DNA from: Propionimicrobium lymphophilum DSM 4903
GTDB taxonomy: Bacteria; Actinomycetota; Actinomycetes; Propionibacteriales; Propionibacteriaceae
Direction: 5' to 3'
DNA: 58,783 bases
Assembly: GCF_000423485.1 (NCBI RefSeq)
Contig: NZ_AUIB01000009.1
Location: forward strand, 15,573-74,355
The notes beneath the pieces were generated by a model, which did not search any database, was not told the DNA's origin, and saw nothing but the letters and a program-made list of their open reading frames with translations. A program made the translations under genes and the position numbers. Shown here one piece after another: positions 17,236-26,339 of the stretch (its first letter is position 1; the number at the start of each line of letters is the position of its first letter).

Positions 17236-19867
17236 CAAGCAAGTAACCGTCGGCGAGCTCGTATTTTCCGACATTGATTCCAACAAATTTCTCAAACAGC
17301 TGTACGCAAACCTGCTCTACAACTACGGCTTACATCGGTTGGGGCTGGCGGATCGTCAACCGTACGATGTGGATCTTGAAGCAGCGCTGCGATTCGCTGA
17401 CCTGCTGTCGAAATCAACCCACCCCACCAGCCGTGACCGGCATAGGGTGTGGGCGCAAGAAATCGCGCTCCTGTGCCACATCCTCTACCCACAAGATGCG
17501 CGAACGAAAGCATATGTCCCTGCAATCTTCACCACGTTAGGTAACTACCCAGGCCTGAAGCAGTTGGGCGTGACTTCCGATGCGGGCATCCTTGACGCCG
17601 CATTCAATGCTTACCAGGCCGAGTACCTCACCGTGCCCGGTGACAAAACGATGAAGTTCTTCGCGCCGCAAAAGAAAATCTACGACCGCCTCACCGACGG
17701 CAAGTTTTCCTTCTCAGCCCCAACATCCTTGGGCAAGTCCTTCATCATGCGCACCTTCATCACCAACCAGATCAAATCCGGGGTGAAGGCCAACTTTGCG
17801 ATCATCGTGCCGTCAAAAGCGCTGATCAACGAGACCCGCTCGAAACTGATCGCTGACCTTGGCGAAGACCTTGAACGGCACAACTACCGAATCGTCAGTG
17901 CCGCCGGTGACATCGTGCTCGAAGGCGATCACAACTTCATCTTCGTACTCACCCCAGAACGCCTGCTTTACCTTCTGATCGGCAAACCTACGATCGAATT
18001 CGAGTACGTCTTTTTCGACGAATCACACAAACTCTCAGGCAAGAACAGCCGCGCCCCGTTCTACTACCAAACCGTGACAATCCTTCAACACCGCCACAAG
18101 CCACCACACTTCGTCTTCGCTTCACCCAACATTCCCAACCCAGAGGTATTCCTAAGGCTGGTTGACCCTAACTCTGACGAGAATGAAACCAACGCGGTCG
18201 CAACCCAGTATTCGCCAGTCGCACAATTCAAATACCTCGTCAACCTGCACGAGAACACCATCTCCAGCTACAACGACCACACCCAAGAATTCACGCACCT
18301 AGCCTCACTTCAAGCTCAGGACGCTACCGCACAGGGCATAACCCGATTTGTTAGTGAATCATCACAAGGTTCAGATCACCGTGGGCAAACCATCGTGTTC
18401 CATTCTGCCCGACATCACGCAGTGCAAGCGGCGCGTGCCTATGCCCAGGGTATGGCAGACCTCAATGATAAAGACTTGGACGCTCTCGCAAAAGACATCG
18501 AACGCGACGTCCACGAGGACTACTACCTCAGCGGTCTTATCCGTAGAGGCGTCAGCTACCACATCGGCTACCTTCCACCAGCAATCCGCGAACGCATCGA
18601 AGGTCTGTTCCGCGAAGGCAAAATCTCGACAATATTTTGTACCAGCACGCTTCTAGAAGGAGTCAACCTTCCCGCCGACAACCTCGTCATCACAACCAAC
18701 AAAATCGGCAGAGCAGGAATGACAGCAGTCGACTTCAAGAACCTGATCGGCCGAGTCGGGCGTATCGAGTTCAACCTCTACGGCAACGTATTCATCATCG
18801 TGGGCGACCAACTTGCATCCGAGCAAAAGGCCAAGGAACTCCTACAAGCGAACGTTCCTGCACAGAAGTTATCTGTGCAAACTGACTCACAAATTATCAG
18901 CAAGAAAATGAAGCAAGGTGTCGTCAAGGATCTACAGGAAGGTCGCATCGAATTCTCCAAAGGGAATGAGAGCTATGAGCGTTATGATATGAAACGCAAA
19001 TTCGGTCTCATGCTCTTGCGCGACATCACTACCGGACGTCAAAGCCTGGTGCGTGAAGAATTCTCCGACTACCTCGACGACCAAACCGTCAGCCGAATCC
19101 GAGAGTCCTTCGCGCAAAGAGAAGGGCAACAAGATGACGATATCAATGTCTCCGTTGACCAGGCAGAAGCGCTGACGTACACAATCCAAGCTGGACTCCA
19201 GTATCCACAACTTTCTCCAAACGGAAAGTTCAGTTACGACGAGACCCTCGCGTTTCTTCAGCGGCTTGCCTCAATCTTCAAATGGCGAATTTACAATCCC
19301 GAGACGTTAGGGAGAACAACCAAGGGAAGTGACCAACTCGCTATGCTGTCCTGGTACACCGTCCTCCTGTTGCAGTGGATGGAGGGACACGGTTTGCGTT
19401 CCATCATGAATCGTGCAATCGAGCATCACCGGAAAACTGGAATTGTGTGGATCAATCGGCAACCGAATCGCTACCTAGATTCGAAAGAACACCGAAACCT
19501 TGTTTTTAGTGACACGCTTGAAGCTATTGAGCAAGTAATCCTTTTTGAGCTATCGAATTACTTTCTTAAATTCTCCAACGAATACAAGAAGGTCCACGGA
19601 AAAGAGCAGTTCGACAACGACTGGTACGAGTACATCGAATACGGCACGACAAAGCAGGAAACCATCCTTCTCCAACGACTCGGATTCACCCGCGAGAGCG
19701 CCACCTACATTCGAACCAACGTCTTCAATGCGATCTTCCTTCACGAAGGAAAGCCCTACCTGAACCCGATTCTCCTCGAAAGCTCGAACATCAACGTCCG
19801 CAAAGAAGCCAACGAAATCAGATACAACGTGCCAGAAGCCTTCTCGATGCCAGCTTTTATGTTCTAA
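17228..19867 (+). CDS. hamB: Hachiman helicase HamB
   Basis: An 879-residue SF2 helicase. Motif I is FSAPTSLGKSF near residues 162-172, motif II YVFFDESHKLSG near 265, motif IV-V region FCTSTLLEGVNLPADNLVI near 475, and motif VI DFKNLIGRVGRI near 505. The ~370-residue C-terminal part contains no other domain I recognise. In Hachiman, HamB surveys DNA and releases HamA when it meets damaged or unusual DNA. The ATG overlaps the HamA stop by 8 bp, a strong sign of a two-protein complex. No gene follows in the operon; hairpins suited to termination lie 150-270 bp downstream. Confidence 0.88.
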   Translation: MSDKQVTVGELVFSDIDSNKFLKQLYANLLYNYGLHRLGLADRQPYDVDLEAALRFADLLSKSTHPTSRDRHRVWAQEIALLCHILYPQDARTKAYVPAIFTTLGNYPGLKQLGVTSDAGILDAAFNAYQAEYLTVPGDKTMKFFAPQKKIYDRLTDGKFSFSAPTSLGKSFIMRTFITNQIKSGVKANFAIIVPSKALINETRSKLIADLGEDLERHNYRIVSAAGDIVLEGDHNFIFVLTPERLLYLLIGKPTIEFEYVFFDESHKLSGKNSRAPFYYQTVTILQHRHKPPHFVFASPNIPNPEVFLRLVDPNSDENETNAVATQYSPVAQFKYLVNLHENTISSYNDHTQEFTHLASLQAQDATAQGITRFVSESSQGSDHRGQTIVFHSARHHAVQAARAYAQGMADLNDKDLDALAKDIERDVHEDYYLSGLIRRGVSYHIGYLPPAIRERIEGLFREGKISTIFCTSTLLEGVNLPADNLVITTNKIGRAGMTAVDFKNLIGRVGRIEFNLYGNVFIIVGDQLASEQKAKELLQANVPAQKLSVQTDSQIISKKMKQGVVKDLQEGRIEFSKGNESYERYDMKRKFGLMLLRDITTGRQSLVREEFSDYLDDQTVSRIRESFAQREGQQDDDINVSVDQAEALTYTIQAGLQYPQLSPNGKFSYDETLAFLQRLASIFKWRIYNPETLGRTTKGSDQLAMLSWYTVLLLQWMEGHGLRSIMNRAIEHHRKTGIVWINRQPNRYLDSKEHRNLVFSDTLEAIEQVILFELSNYFLKFSNEYKKVHGKEQFDNDWYEYIEYGTTKQETILLQRLGFTRESATYIRTNVFNAIFLHEGKPYLNPILLESSNINVRKEANEIRYNVPEAFSMPAFMF

Positions 19868-20012
19868 CCCCCGCACTAGGTACCCGCTAACGCAAGCCCA
19901 CCAGCAGACCCCCTCAACCAGAAACGTGCACCTGCGGCGCGGACGTCATGGCGACGAGCACCAGATCACCGGACGTCCAGCACCCCAACGAACAGCCTCA
20001 GAAACGACAAAA

Positions 20013-20029
20013 CCCCTGCTCAACAGGGG
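20013..20029 (-). terminator. Hairpin terminator (CCCCTG/CAGGGG)
   Basis: CCCCTG pairs with CAGGGG around CTCAA. On the minus strand it is followed by TTTTGTCG, so it best fits leftward transcription; on the plus strand only TTCAAG follows. Confidence 0.55.
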
Positions 20030-20049
20030 TTCAAGGGCTCATGCGGCTT

Positions 20050-20097
20050 TTATTATTTTCGACGTCTAAGTATCCACTAGGACGTCGAAAATGATAA
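20050..20097. repeat. 14-nt-loop inverted repeat, copy A
   Basis: The arms TTATTATTTTCGACGTC (20050-20066) and GACGTCGAAAATGATAA (20081-20097) pair over 17 bp with one mismatch. The loop is exactly 14 nt, TAAGTATCCACTAG. Related copies with 14-nt loops are at 27942-27991 and 31342-31391, and a half copy is at 34327. Confidence 0.75.
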
Positions 20098-20098
20098 A

Positions 20099-20165
20099 CA
20101 CCCTCTTGCGTTAGCGAGTGCTGCGCAAGGGGGTGTAAATTTTTGCCACCGTTAGCGGGTACAAG
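20099..20165 (-). repeat. CGCTAACG-type 3'-end repeat, copy A (stem-loop)
   Basis: CACCCTCTTGCG (20099-20110) pairs with CGCAAGGGGGTG (20124-20135) and is followed on the plus strand by TAAATTTTTG, so it can terminate HamB transcription. The unit continues to CGTTAGCGGGTACA (to about 20162). On the minus strand it matches the sequences just after the ABC-F gene stop (28046) and the DUF2726 helicase stop (40606). Confidence 0.65.
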
Positions 20166-20442
20166 TTTTGCGGGAGCACGTAGGGTGTTTTGCCGAGGCG
20201 AAGTTTAACTGAGTGAAGTAATTCCTGACTGCAGTGATTCATCTGAATCATGATTTCCCCGTCCTGGGTTTGGTCGGAGCCGAACTCGTACCACATTTAC
20301 TCGTACCAAAGTCTTATTTGCGATGTACTTTGGTGCGGCAGTTCGGCTCGTTGTGACGATGTATAGCGGGAAGTCGCGAACTTAGAGTGCTTAACAGGTC
20401 GCTATTTGTAGGCGACTAGTGGATTCTCTAGGAGCGCTTGGG

Positions 20443-21327
20443 ATGCAGTATCGAAGAAAACGCAGACGCCTTGGCTGTCTAGTTTTGACAGTCGCCATCG
20501 TTGCGATGATCACCGTTTCGTCGGTGGTCAAGGACGCGTTACAGCATTTCGCATCGCCCTATAACTCCGAGAGCGTTTTCGTTTATAACTTGTCAGATCA
20601 GGTTGAAGTGATCAACATCCAGGGCGATAAGAAGAGGGCTCCGGCGTCTTTGGTGAAGATTGCGACCGTTTATGCCTCATTGCAGCACTTGGAAGATTTG
20701 TCAGCATCTGCGCCAGTAGATCATGCATCGTACGAGTTGGCTGTAAGGAATGACCTTGCCATGGCTGGTTTTGTTCCCGGGGAACGGACGACATATCGGG
20801 ATCTGCTGTATGGGACGATTTTGGCTTCTGGTGGGGAAGCAGCTAATGCGTTAGCCACGAATGTGGCTGGTAGCTCTGAACTGCTGGTTCCTGACATGAA
20901 TCGACTTGCTAAAGAACTCGGGTTACGTAACACCCGGTTCACCAACGTGGAAGGTCGAGACGAGTTCGGTCAATGGATGTCGGCCAGAGATATTGCCTAT
21001 TTGACTGAAGCTGCACTACAGAACGGGCATTTTCGTGTGCTTTTCACCACATCGACGTTCATAACAAGCAACACGTCCGTGCATCCGAGTGGAATCCGAC
21101 TTGAACATTCGGTGTTGTCCAAAGTCAATCTCGCACCGGGAAGTGACTTTCGCATTCTCGGCGGAAAATCTGGAACCACAAAGAAAGCCGGATTGTGTTG
21201 GGTCGTGCTCGCTGAAAAAGCAGGAAAGCAGTACGTCATCGTCACGATGGGTTGTCCTTACGACGACATCAACAACCCGGGTGATGGGCATATCCAAGAC
21301 ACTCTACGTATCTTGCGAGATCTATGA
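20443..21327 (+). CDS. Serine-type D-Ala-D-Ala carboxypeptidase
   Basis: A 294-residue penicillin-binding protein of the DacA type. ATG 20443 has AGGAG eight bases upstream. A basic start (MQYRRKRRRLG) and one membrane helix (about residues 11-30) anchor it outside the membrane. The active-site SxxK is S69-L-V-K72 (PASLVKIAT), the second motif region is ASGGEAAN near 130, and KSGT (GGKSGTTKKAG) lies near 242. It trims the terminal D-Ala of peptidoglycan stem peptides. The next four genes encode an ABC transporter and a two-component system in tight overlap, so it is probably part of a cell-envelope response cassette, in which removal of D-Ala could lower the binding of glycopeptide-type drugs (inference). 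Confidence 0.87.
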   Translation: MQYRRKRRRLGCLVLTVAIVAMITVSSVVKDALQHFASPYNSESVFVYNLSDQVEVINIQGDKKRAPASLVKIATVYASLQHLEDLSASAPVDHASYELAVRNDLAMAGFVPGERTTYRDLLYGTILASGGEAANALATNVAGSSELLVPDMNRLAKELGLRNTRFTNVEGRDEFGQWMSARDIAYLTEAALQNGHFRVLFTTSTFITSNTSVHPSGIRLEHSVLSKVNLAPGSDFRILGGKSGTTKKAGLCWVVLAEKAGKQYVIVTMGCPYDDINNPGDGHIQDTLRILRDL

Positions 21328-21401
21328 CTCGATTAGGAGCTACCAGGAAAACGGGCATATCTGGCTGTCACACCGGAGAATGCCCACTACGAGAAAGAGA
21401 A

Positions 21402-22295
21402 ATGCTAATGGCGCTATCACTACATAACCTCACGAAACGATATGGGAAGAATGCTGCTGTCAAAAATGTGAGCCTGACTTTGACAACGGGCGTTTATGGC
21501 CTTCTTGGCGTCAATGGGGCCGGGAAAACGACGTTGATGCGGATGGTCTGCACCTTGACCCGGCCTACGAGTGGATGTATCACCTTTGACGGCCAAGATA
21601 TTTTCACGATGGGTGAGGCGTACCGGCAACAGTTAGGTTATCTTCCGCAAGATTTTGGTTTCTATCCTGATCTCAATGTCATGGACTACTTGATGTACAT
21701 CGCAAGCCTCAAAGGGTTACGAGCCGATTTTGCGAAACGAAGAACATTCGACCTCCTGGAACAGGTTGGCTTGAAAGACTCTGCGAAGACGAGAATGCGT
21801 AATCTTTCCGGCGGCATGGTCAGACGTGTCGGAATTGCTCAAGCCATGCTGAATGACCCGAGAATATTGATTTTGGATGAGCCTACAGCAGGGCTCGACC
21901 CCAGTGAAAGAATCCGTTTTCGCAACCTCATTAGCGAACTCTCTGGAAACATACTGATATTGCTGTCCACTCACATTGTTTCTGACATCGAATTCATCGC
22001 AAACACCATCATCCTTATGAACCAGGGGCAATTTATCTTTACGGGAACATCTGAAGAAATCGTCGCCTCCCTCGAAAAGAGAGCGTGGGTTTTCACGGTA
22101 CCCCAAAGCCAAGTGGGTCACTATCTTGAGCAGTTCTTAGTAGCGAACGTCAAAACAGCTCCCCACGGTGCCACCGAGCTACGCGTGCTCTCTGGCTATC
22201 CGCCAACACCGCAAGCTCAAGAAACAGGCGTGACCTTAGAGGACGCATTTTTGATCTATTTCGGCACGAAAGCAAAGGAAATCCAATCATGCTGA
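21402..22295 (+). CDS. ABC transporter ATP-binding protein
   Basis: A 297-residue ATPase. The start is ATG 21402 or 21408, both just after GAGAAAGAGA. Walker A LLGVNGAGKTTLMRM, signature NLSGGMVRRVGIAQ, Walker B ILILDEPTAGLDPSE and the switch histidine in LLSTHIVSDIE are all intact. It matches the BcrA/CcmA type that drives small ABC-2 exporters acting on bacitracin- or lantibiotic-like compounds. The 3' end overlaps the permease start by 7 bp. A frame open from 21324 adds 26 codons without a ribosome site. Confidence 0.93.
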   Translation: MLMALSLHNLTKRYGKNAAVKNVSLTLTTGVYGLLGVNGAGKTTLMRMVCTLTRPTSGCITFDGQDIFTMGEAYRQQLGYLPQDFGFYPDLNVMDYLMYIASLKGLRADFAKRRTFDLLEQVGLKDSAKTRMRNLSGGMVRRVGIAQAMLNDPRILILDEPTAGLDPSERIRFRNLISELSGNILILLSTHIVSDIEFIANTIILMNQGQFIFTGTSEEIVASLEKRAWVFTVPQSQVGHYLEQFLVANVKTAPHGATELRVLSGYPPTPQAQETGVTLEDAFLIYFGTKAKEIQSC

Positions 22296-23443
22296 TGTAC
22301 GAGTTGAAGAAAATCGTGAACAACCGAGTCAACCGCGCATTGTTTGCTGCTGTTGTTGTGCTCGCAGTGGTCTTCAGCGGTTTTGCGATCAGTAGTTTCC
22401 AGTTTGTAGATTCCAGTAGTGAAACCCATACCGGTATCTCTGCTGCCCGCTCCCTCGTTGCTGATAAGAACCAGTGGCAAGGCGAACTCACCCCAGAGAC
22501 GATCAGCACGATTGCGACCAAAGAAAGTAGTACTGATTGGCAGTCCCGCTCTGACATTATCTACTTGACAAGCGAGATGCTCGTCGGTGAATTCAGCGAA
22601 TTTGATGACTACAAAGCCGTACTATCTGCTGAGCCTTCACAAATAGCATCGATTTATGACATCTACCAGGAAAACCTTCGGGTGATGAGCCACGAGTATG
22701 GTGACACCCCAGCGAAGGCACAATACCTGCAGAAGCAATACGACGCTATTGAGACTCCCTTCTATTATGAAGCGTACGATTCCTGGGACACCATGCTTTT
22801 ATATGGCACAACGTTCAGCCTGATCCTCATCATAGTTATAAGTTTCATTACCTCCGGTATCTTTGCCGACGAGTTCCGCAACCATGCGGACGCCGTCTTC
22901 TTCTCCACCACATACGGACGAAGTAAAGCCATTCGAACAAAGATCTTTGCAGGGTTGATCATCACAACAGGGGTTTATTGGGCTGGTATTGCTTTGCTGT
23001 CCGCCATATCGTTTGCGGTCATGGGAGTCAGCGGCGCAGATACCGCTTATCAGTTCTCGCAACCTTACGCTGTGTATTCGGTGACGTTTAGCCAAATGTA
23101 CGGCCTGGTTCTTGTCGGTGGGTTTGTTGCCAGTCTTCTTTCGGCTTCCATCTGCATGTTGGTCGCGTCCCGAACACGAAAAATGAGTTTGGCTGTTGCT
23201 GTTCCTTTTGTGCTGTTCTTTGTCTCTCCGTTTGTCGGACGAGCCCTGCCTTTCCTGACATTTTTCACTCTGACGCCTGATCAACTGACCAACATCATGA
23301 ACTGCGCTCGTATCCCCTACATTTACGAAATAGGGGGCGCAGTTTTTCGGCAGATCCCTTTCATCCTCGTGTTGTACACCGTTGTTGCTGTCGTCCTTCT
23401 GCCACTTGTTCATCGAAGCTACAGCAGGACAATGGCACAATAA
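22289..23443 (+). CDS. ABC transporter permease
   Basis: A 384-residue membrane protein that partners the ATPase in front of it. One N-terminal helix (about residues 17-36) is followed by a ~140-residue extracytoplasmic loop rich in polar residues and then at least five helices (LILIIVISFITSGIFADEF, VYWAGIALLSAISFAVM, LVLVGGFVASLLSASICMLV, VAVPFVLFFVSPFV, ILVLYTVVAVVLLPLV). The ADEFRNHADAVFFSTTYGRS segment looks like the coupling region of ABC-2 permeases. Overlap with the ATPase gene implies coupled translation. Confidence 0.88.
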   Translation: MLMYELKKIVNNRVNRALFAAVVVLAVVFSGFAISSFQFVDSSSETHTGISAARSLVADKNQWQGELTPETISTIATKESSTDWQSRSDIIYLTSEMLVGEFSEFDDYKAVLSAEPSQIASIYDIYQENLRVMSHEYGDTPAKAQYLQKQYDAIETPFYYEAYDSWDTMLLYGTTFSLILIIVISFITSGIFADEFRNHADAVFFSTTYGRSKAIRTKIFAGLIITTGVYWAGIALLSAISFAVMGVSGADTAYQFSQPYAVYSVTFSQMYGLVLVGGFVASLLSASICMLVASRTRKMSLAVAVPFVLFFVSPFVGRALPFLTFFTLTPDQLTNIMNCARIPYIYEIGGAVFRQIPFILVLYTVVAVVLLPLVHRSYSRTMAQ

Positions 23444-23476
23444 AGATTGGCTCGACGATTCTAGGTGAGGTGCGAG

Positions 23477-24832
23477 ATGGCTTCTGACAAGCAAGAAGCA
23501 CCCACTCTCATGCCCGACGAAAAAGATGTGGGATCTGCTGTGGGTAGCGACCGGGCTGTGGTCAAAGGACATGGGCTGATTCCACGAATGGTTGCGACCG
23601 GATTGCTACTTCTGCTGGGGCTCGTCGCATCTATCGGGCAAGATCCAGGCCCCTATCACGATCTGACCTTGGTATTCATCGTCATGCTCGTTGCGTTGAG
23701 CGTACTCGTTGTTCGTTACGTTCCGTTGCTTGGGTACGCATTGAACTGGCTAGCCTTGATCATCCAAGTGATGTTTGAGACAGATTTCACCCTGGCGCAG
23801 GCAGGCGTGGTCTACACCATGTGGGTGGTCTCCTGTTACGGTTCACGATTGATCGTAATAGTAACCGGAGTGACTGCCCCTATCGGGCTCGTTGTGGGTG
23901 CCTTGGTCGTATCGAGCAGGGCCGGGGGTGATTCACTGACTTCGTCGTCGCCTTTGTCTGGTCCGCTGTGGAGGTTAGTGAGTGAGATTAGGCCTGGTAC
24001 GACGCCACGCGCGGTATATATCGTCGCCGCTGTTTGCCTAGTCATTTTGCCGTGGCTCTTGGGTCTGATTAGGCGCAGCCAAATCCGTGCTCTGCGCGCA
24101 GAGGAACAACAGCGACAAGAACACGAGGAACGTTTAGCGGCTGAAGAACGTGCCAGACTCTCCGATGAACTTGCTGAAACCCAAAAGGCTAAAGCACAGC
24201 TTGCTAGAGATGTTCACGACGTGGTGGGACACTCCTTGGCCGTAATAGCCGCCCAAGCACAAGCAGCATCGTGCGTTGACGATGTCGAACAAATCAAACA
24301 GATTCTGTCCACCATCTCGACAACCGCCAAAACGTCACTCCAAGAAGTTCGAGCAGTCGTGCACGACACTGCTCACACAAACACCAACCCGTTCGCCCCG
24401 ATCATCCAATCAATTCAAAGCACTGGTATCGACGTGCGAACTACAATTGACGGAACACCACGTCCGCTGGCACCAGAGATCAACCAGGTCGCCACCTTGG
24501 TGCTCAAAGAGATACTGACCAACGCTCTCAAGCATGGCGACAACTCCGCCGTCATTGATATCGCACTAAGCTGGCACAACGGCCTAACGATTTCTGTCAC
24601 AAACGCCGCTAACCCACAGAATGGTGAACCAAAACTAGTCTTCGGTTTCGGGCTGGCCGGAATGCGCGACAGGCTTTCCTCAGTGGGTGGAACCTTGAAC
24701 ATCACCTCACAGCAAACACCGTCCGGCTGGAGCGTGACAACATTAGCCTGGCTGCCATTCCAAGGCGTACAAACCCCGACCCGACCCCCAGCACAGACGT
24801 CGTTCGCCCACTCGCAAGGACAAACCGCATGA
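23477..24832 (+). CDS. Sensor histidine kinase (HisKA_3, NarL-type partner)
   Basis: A 451-residue kinase. ATG 23477 follows GTGAGGTG. There are about five membrane helices between residues 36 and 197, with short loops, so the sensing may be intramembrane. A coiled segment (EEQQRQEHEERLAAEERARL) leads to the dimerisation domain with the phospho-acceptor H247 in ARDVHDVVGHSLAVI. The ATP-binding part has LKEILTNALKHG and FGFGLAGMRDRLSSVGG. The stop overlaps the response-regulator ATG (ATGA). The context suggests it detects cell-wall stress or a drug and controls the upstream transporter and carboxypeptidase. Confidence 0.93.
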   Translation: MASDKQEAPTLMPDEKDVGSAVGSDRAVVKGHGLIPRMVATGLLLLLGLVASIGQDPGPYHDLTLVFIVMLVALSVLVVRYVPLLGYALNWLALIIQVMFETDFTLAQAGVVYTMWVVSCYGSRLIVIVTGVTAPIGLVVGALVVSSRAGGDSLTSSSPLSGPLWRLVSEIRPGTTPRAVYIVAAVCLVILPWLLGLIRRSQIRALRAEEQQRQEHEERLAAEERARLSDELAETQKAKAQLARDVHDVVGHSLAVIAAQAQAASCVDDVEQIKQILSTISTTAKTSLQEVRAVVHDTAHTNTNPFAPIIQSIQSTGIDVRTTIDGTPRPLAPEINQVATLVLKEILTNALKHGDNSAVIDIALSWHNGLTISVTNAANPQNGEPKLVFGFGLAGMRDRLSSVGGTLNITSQQTPSGWSVTTLAWLPFQGVQTPTRPPAQTSFAHSQGQTA

Positions 24833-25512
24833 GCCAAATAGCAACCAACCAGATCAGCGTTTTACTCGTTGATGACCAAGAGCTATTTCGGCACGCAATC
24901 GAGATCATGGTCAACTCTCAACCCGACATGCAAGTTGTAGGGCACGCAACCAACGGCCTCGAAGCCATCAAAGAAACCACCAGACTGCAACCAGACATCG
25001 TGCTGATGGACATCCGAATGCCCGACATGGACGGAGTCGAAGCGACCAGACGAATTCTGCGCGGTGAACGAGTCGAATCACCCGGAGCAGGACCGAGAAT
25101 CATCATCTTGACCACATTCGACTTTGACTTGCTCACAGCACAAGCAATTCGCCACGGGGCAAGCGGTTTCCTCCTCAAAGATGTATCCCCGCACATGCTC
25201 CAAGAAGCAATCAGAACCGTTCACGCCGGTAATTCCGTCCTGTCACCAGAAAACCTCGACAAACTGCTCACCGGCGACATTCGCATGACACCCGCGCTAC
25301 CAGAGGAATACGATTCACTCACCGAGCGAGAACGCGAAGTCCTGCTTCTCGTTGGCCAAGGCCTATCAAACAAAGAAATCGGCCAAACTCTGTACGCATC
25401 AGAATCCACAGTGAAAACACACGTAGGCCAAATCCTTCGCAAGCTAAACCTTCGCAACCGCACCCAAATCGTCGTCTTCTGCTTCGAACACGGGCTGCGC
25501 TCGGTTAATTAG
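24829..25512 (+). CDS. Response regulator, NarL/LuxR family
   Basis: A 227-residue regulator. The receiver domain has the acidic pair D15/D16 (LLVDDQELF), the phospho-acceptor D61 (IVLMDIRMPDMDG) and Lys in FLLKDVSP. The C-terminal LuxR helix-turn-helix is LTEREREVLLLVGQGLSNKE followed by STVKTHVGQILRKL. It is co-translated with the kinase through an ATGA overlap. It most likely activates the carboxypeptidase-ABC operon. The next 110 bp up to the recombinase remnant hold no gene. Confidence 0.94.
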   Translation: MSQIATNQISVLLVDDQELFRHAIEIMVNSQPDMQVVGHATNGLEAIKETTRLQPDIVLMDIRMPDMDGVEATRRILRGERVESPGAGPRIIILTTFDFDLLTAQAIRHGASGFLLKDVSPHMLQEAIRTVHAGNSVLSPENLDKLLTGDIRMTPALPEEYDSLTEREREVLLLVGQGLSNKEIGQTLYASESTVKTHVGQILRKLNLRNRTQIVVFCFEHGLRSVN

Positions 25513-25622
25513 CATCCGGTGAACTTGGGACTGGTAGAGCGAACGGTTTTAGCAAGCACGTAAGACTTATCTCTTAGGATGTCGTATCGTTTCTGATCTT
25601 GATTTCGATTCTGCCTGGAGCC

Positions 25623-26339
25623 CTAACGCGAATCGCCGAGAGAAATGTTGGTCTTCATGCCGGTTCTGAATACGAACCTGATCTCACTCTCTCCAACCAC
25701 GGCGTGATCTATCAGTGCTGCCCACTGGGACGGCTGGAATCGTTCGACGGGCTTGTCGTCTAACTGCTTGTAGGCGGTCTTGATCGCGGTGAGCCTCGCC
25801 TGCCTGGCAGCGATCTCAGCGTCAACCGACTGTTTGCGGGCAATGGTTTTCTGGTATTTCGCATCCAACGCTGCGTAGCGGGCGTGATAGAGGTCTTGGT
25901 CTTGCGAAGCCCGCTGATTTTCCGCAATCAGCTCTTCAGTCTCATCGGCAAGGTCACGAATCTTCTCATCTAGCGAAACGGAGTCAGCCTCGAGACCAGC
26001 AGTGTCGAACATGGCGGTGATCGTCTCCGGTAGTCGGCTCTGCCCTTGATGCTGCTTGATGAGTTGATTCAACGCTTGCAGGAACGCGTCCTGAATCTGC
26101 TCGTCACGCAGCGTGGCGGTCTGGCAGGGCTGGTCGTGGTCGTATTTGGCGTTGCACCGCCACACCATGTACTTGTATTTCGTGGTCGACGCCCACGTTC
26201 TCCTGCCATACCACGCCCCACACTCACCACATTTCAGTCGGGTAGAGAACAAACCAACTTTTGAGGTTTTGATGTCCCCGTGCCGAGTGGCTAGTTCGTA
26301 TTGGACTTGATCCCACACTCTCGGCTCAATGACCGGCAA
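25623..26339 (-). pseudogene. Large serine recombinase, C-terminal fragment (minus strand)
   Basis: This 238-codon frame is only the C-terminal part of a large serine recombinase. It starts inside the conserved ..EPRVWDQVQ segment, followed by the zinc ribbon (LKCGECGAWYGRRTW and YMVWRCNAKY with PCQ), a long coiled-coil region and the C-terminal strand (VVGESEIRFVFRTGM). The resolvase catalytic domain is missing, so it cannot recombine DNA. Its truncated end abuts a second recombinase fragment in the opposite direction at 26329-26339. Confidence 0.85.

Larger units (their letters stand above)
19868..20418. other. Repeat-rich intergenic region after the Hachiman genes
   Basis: No complete gene is supported. 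From left to right it holds GGTACCCGCTAACG (19880-19893), two GGACGTC sites, a CCCCTG/CAGGGG hairpin, a 17-bp inverted repeat, a strong stem-loop with a T-run, and CGTTAGCGGGTACA, which is the reverse complement of the first motif. A minus-strand frame at 20111-20296 (61 codons) could be the 3' end of a lost gene. ACCAAAGT and ACTTTGGT (about 20305 and 20324) form a further small inverted repeat before the carboxypeptidase gene. Confidence 0.6.

Noticed and set aside
20111-20296. A 61-codon minus-strand gene with an intact product
   Set aside because: Its last third is made of the dispersed repeat, it has no ribosome site, and it is better explained as a remnant.
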